This document shows positions 6,986-6,987 of a stretch of DNA of 6,987 bases, piece by piece. Each line of letters starts with the position of its first letter. The stretch's first letter is position 1. This DNA comes from Pseudomonadota bacterium (GTDB lineage Bacteria > Pseudomonadota > Alphaproteobacteria > CACIAM-22H2), in assembly GCA_020161965.1 (NCBI GenBank), contig JAIUNH010000214.1, positions 1 through 6,987 on the forward strand, given 5' to 3'. The notes under the pieces are model-generated. The model did not search any database, was not told the origin of the DNA, and saw only the letters and a program-made list of their open reading frames with translations. The position numbers and the translations under genes were made by a program.

Positions 6986-6987
6986 GA

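Larger units (their letters stand above)
1..6987 (-). other. Assimilatory nitrate/nitrite reduction operon (both ends outside window)
   Basis: Four recognisable genes plus one probable fifth gene run in the same direction with no intergenic gap longer than about 12 bp: oxidoreductase to nirA is +3 bp, nirA to the CysJ-like gene overlaps by 4 bp, and the CysJ-like gene to nasA overlaps by 1 bp. The promoter, any NtrC/NasR/NasT-type control region and the transporter genes are not in the window. No hairpin-plus-T-run terminator was seen between the genes. The arrangement implies a single transcript that sets fixed ratios of nitrate reductase, nitrite reductase and their electron donors. Confidence 0.85.

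Overview
This window holds one tightly packed, leftward (minus-strand) operon for assimilatory nitrate reduction. It comes from a GC-rich bacterium, most likely an alphaproteobacterium. Evidence for this is the strong G/C bias at third codon positions, the NirA-family nitrite reductase, and the pairing of NirA with an iron-sulfur version of the CysJ reductase, a combination I know from Alphaproteobacteria. No finer taxonomic placement is supported by the sequence alone.

Layout in transcription order, from right to left. (1) 6071-6985 is the 3' three-quarters of an FAD/NAD(P)H oxidoreductase that matches the N-terminal half of NirB but has no siroheme or [2Fe-2S] domain; its 5' end lies outside the window. 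(2) 4298-6067 is a siroheme/[4Fe-4S] NirA-family nitrite (or sulfite) reductase. (3) 2769-4301 is a CysJ-like FAD/NADPH reductase in which the flavodoxin (FMN) domain is replaced by a short four-cysteine Fe-S domain. (4) 2769 down to about 149 is a NasA-type molybdopterin nitrate reductase with an N-terminal [4Fe-4S] site, a Mo-ligand cysteine and a C-terminal BFD-like [2Fe-2S] domain. (5) From 138 leftward there is the probable start of a fifth gene, cut by the window edge.

The genes form a pathway: NasA reduces nitrate to nitrite, NirA reduces nitrite to ammonium, and the two flavoproteins are candidate electron donors from NAD(P)H. The junctions are 3 bp apart (oxidoreductase to nirA), a 4-bp GTGA overlap (nirA to the CysJ-like gene) and a 1-bp TGATG overlap (CysJ-like gene to nasA), so translational coupling is likely. 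There is essentially no intergenic DNA, and no promoter, terminator, RNA gene, mobile element or CRISPR array was seen.

Two points deserve a second look. First, the CysJ-like protein is an Fe-S/FAD reductase without FMN, and it shares an N-terminal motif with NirA. Second, the nasA frame has no stop codon after its last conserved domain. The third-position G/C signal moves to another frame near position 200, where a TGA at 151-149 is followed at once by a good ribosome binding site and an ATG, suggesting a frameshift (real or from assembly) at the nasA 3' end.
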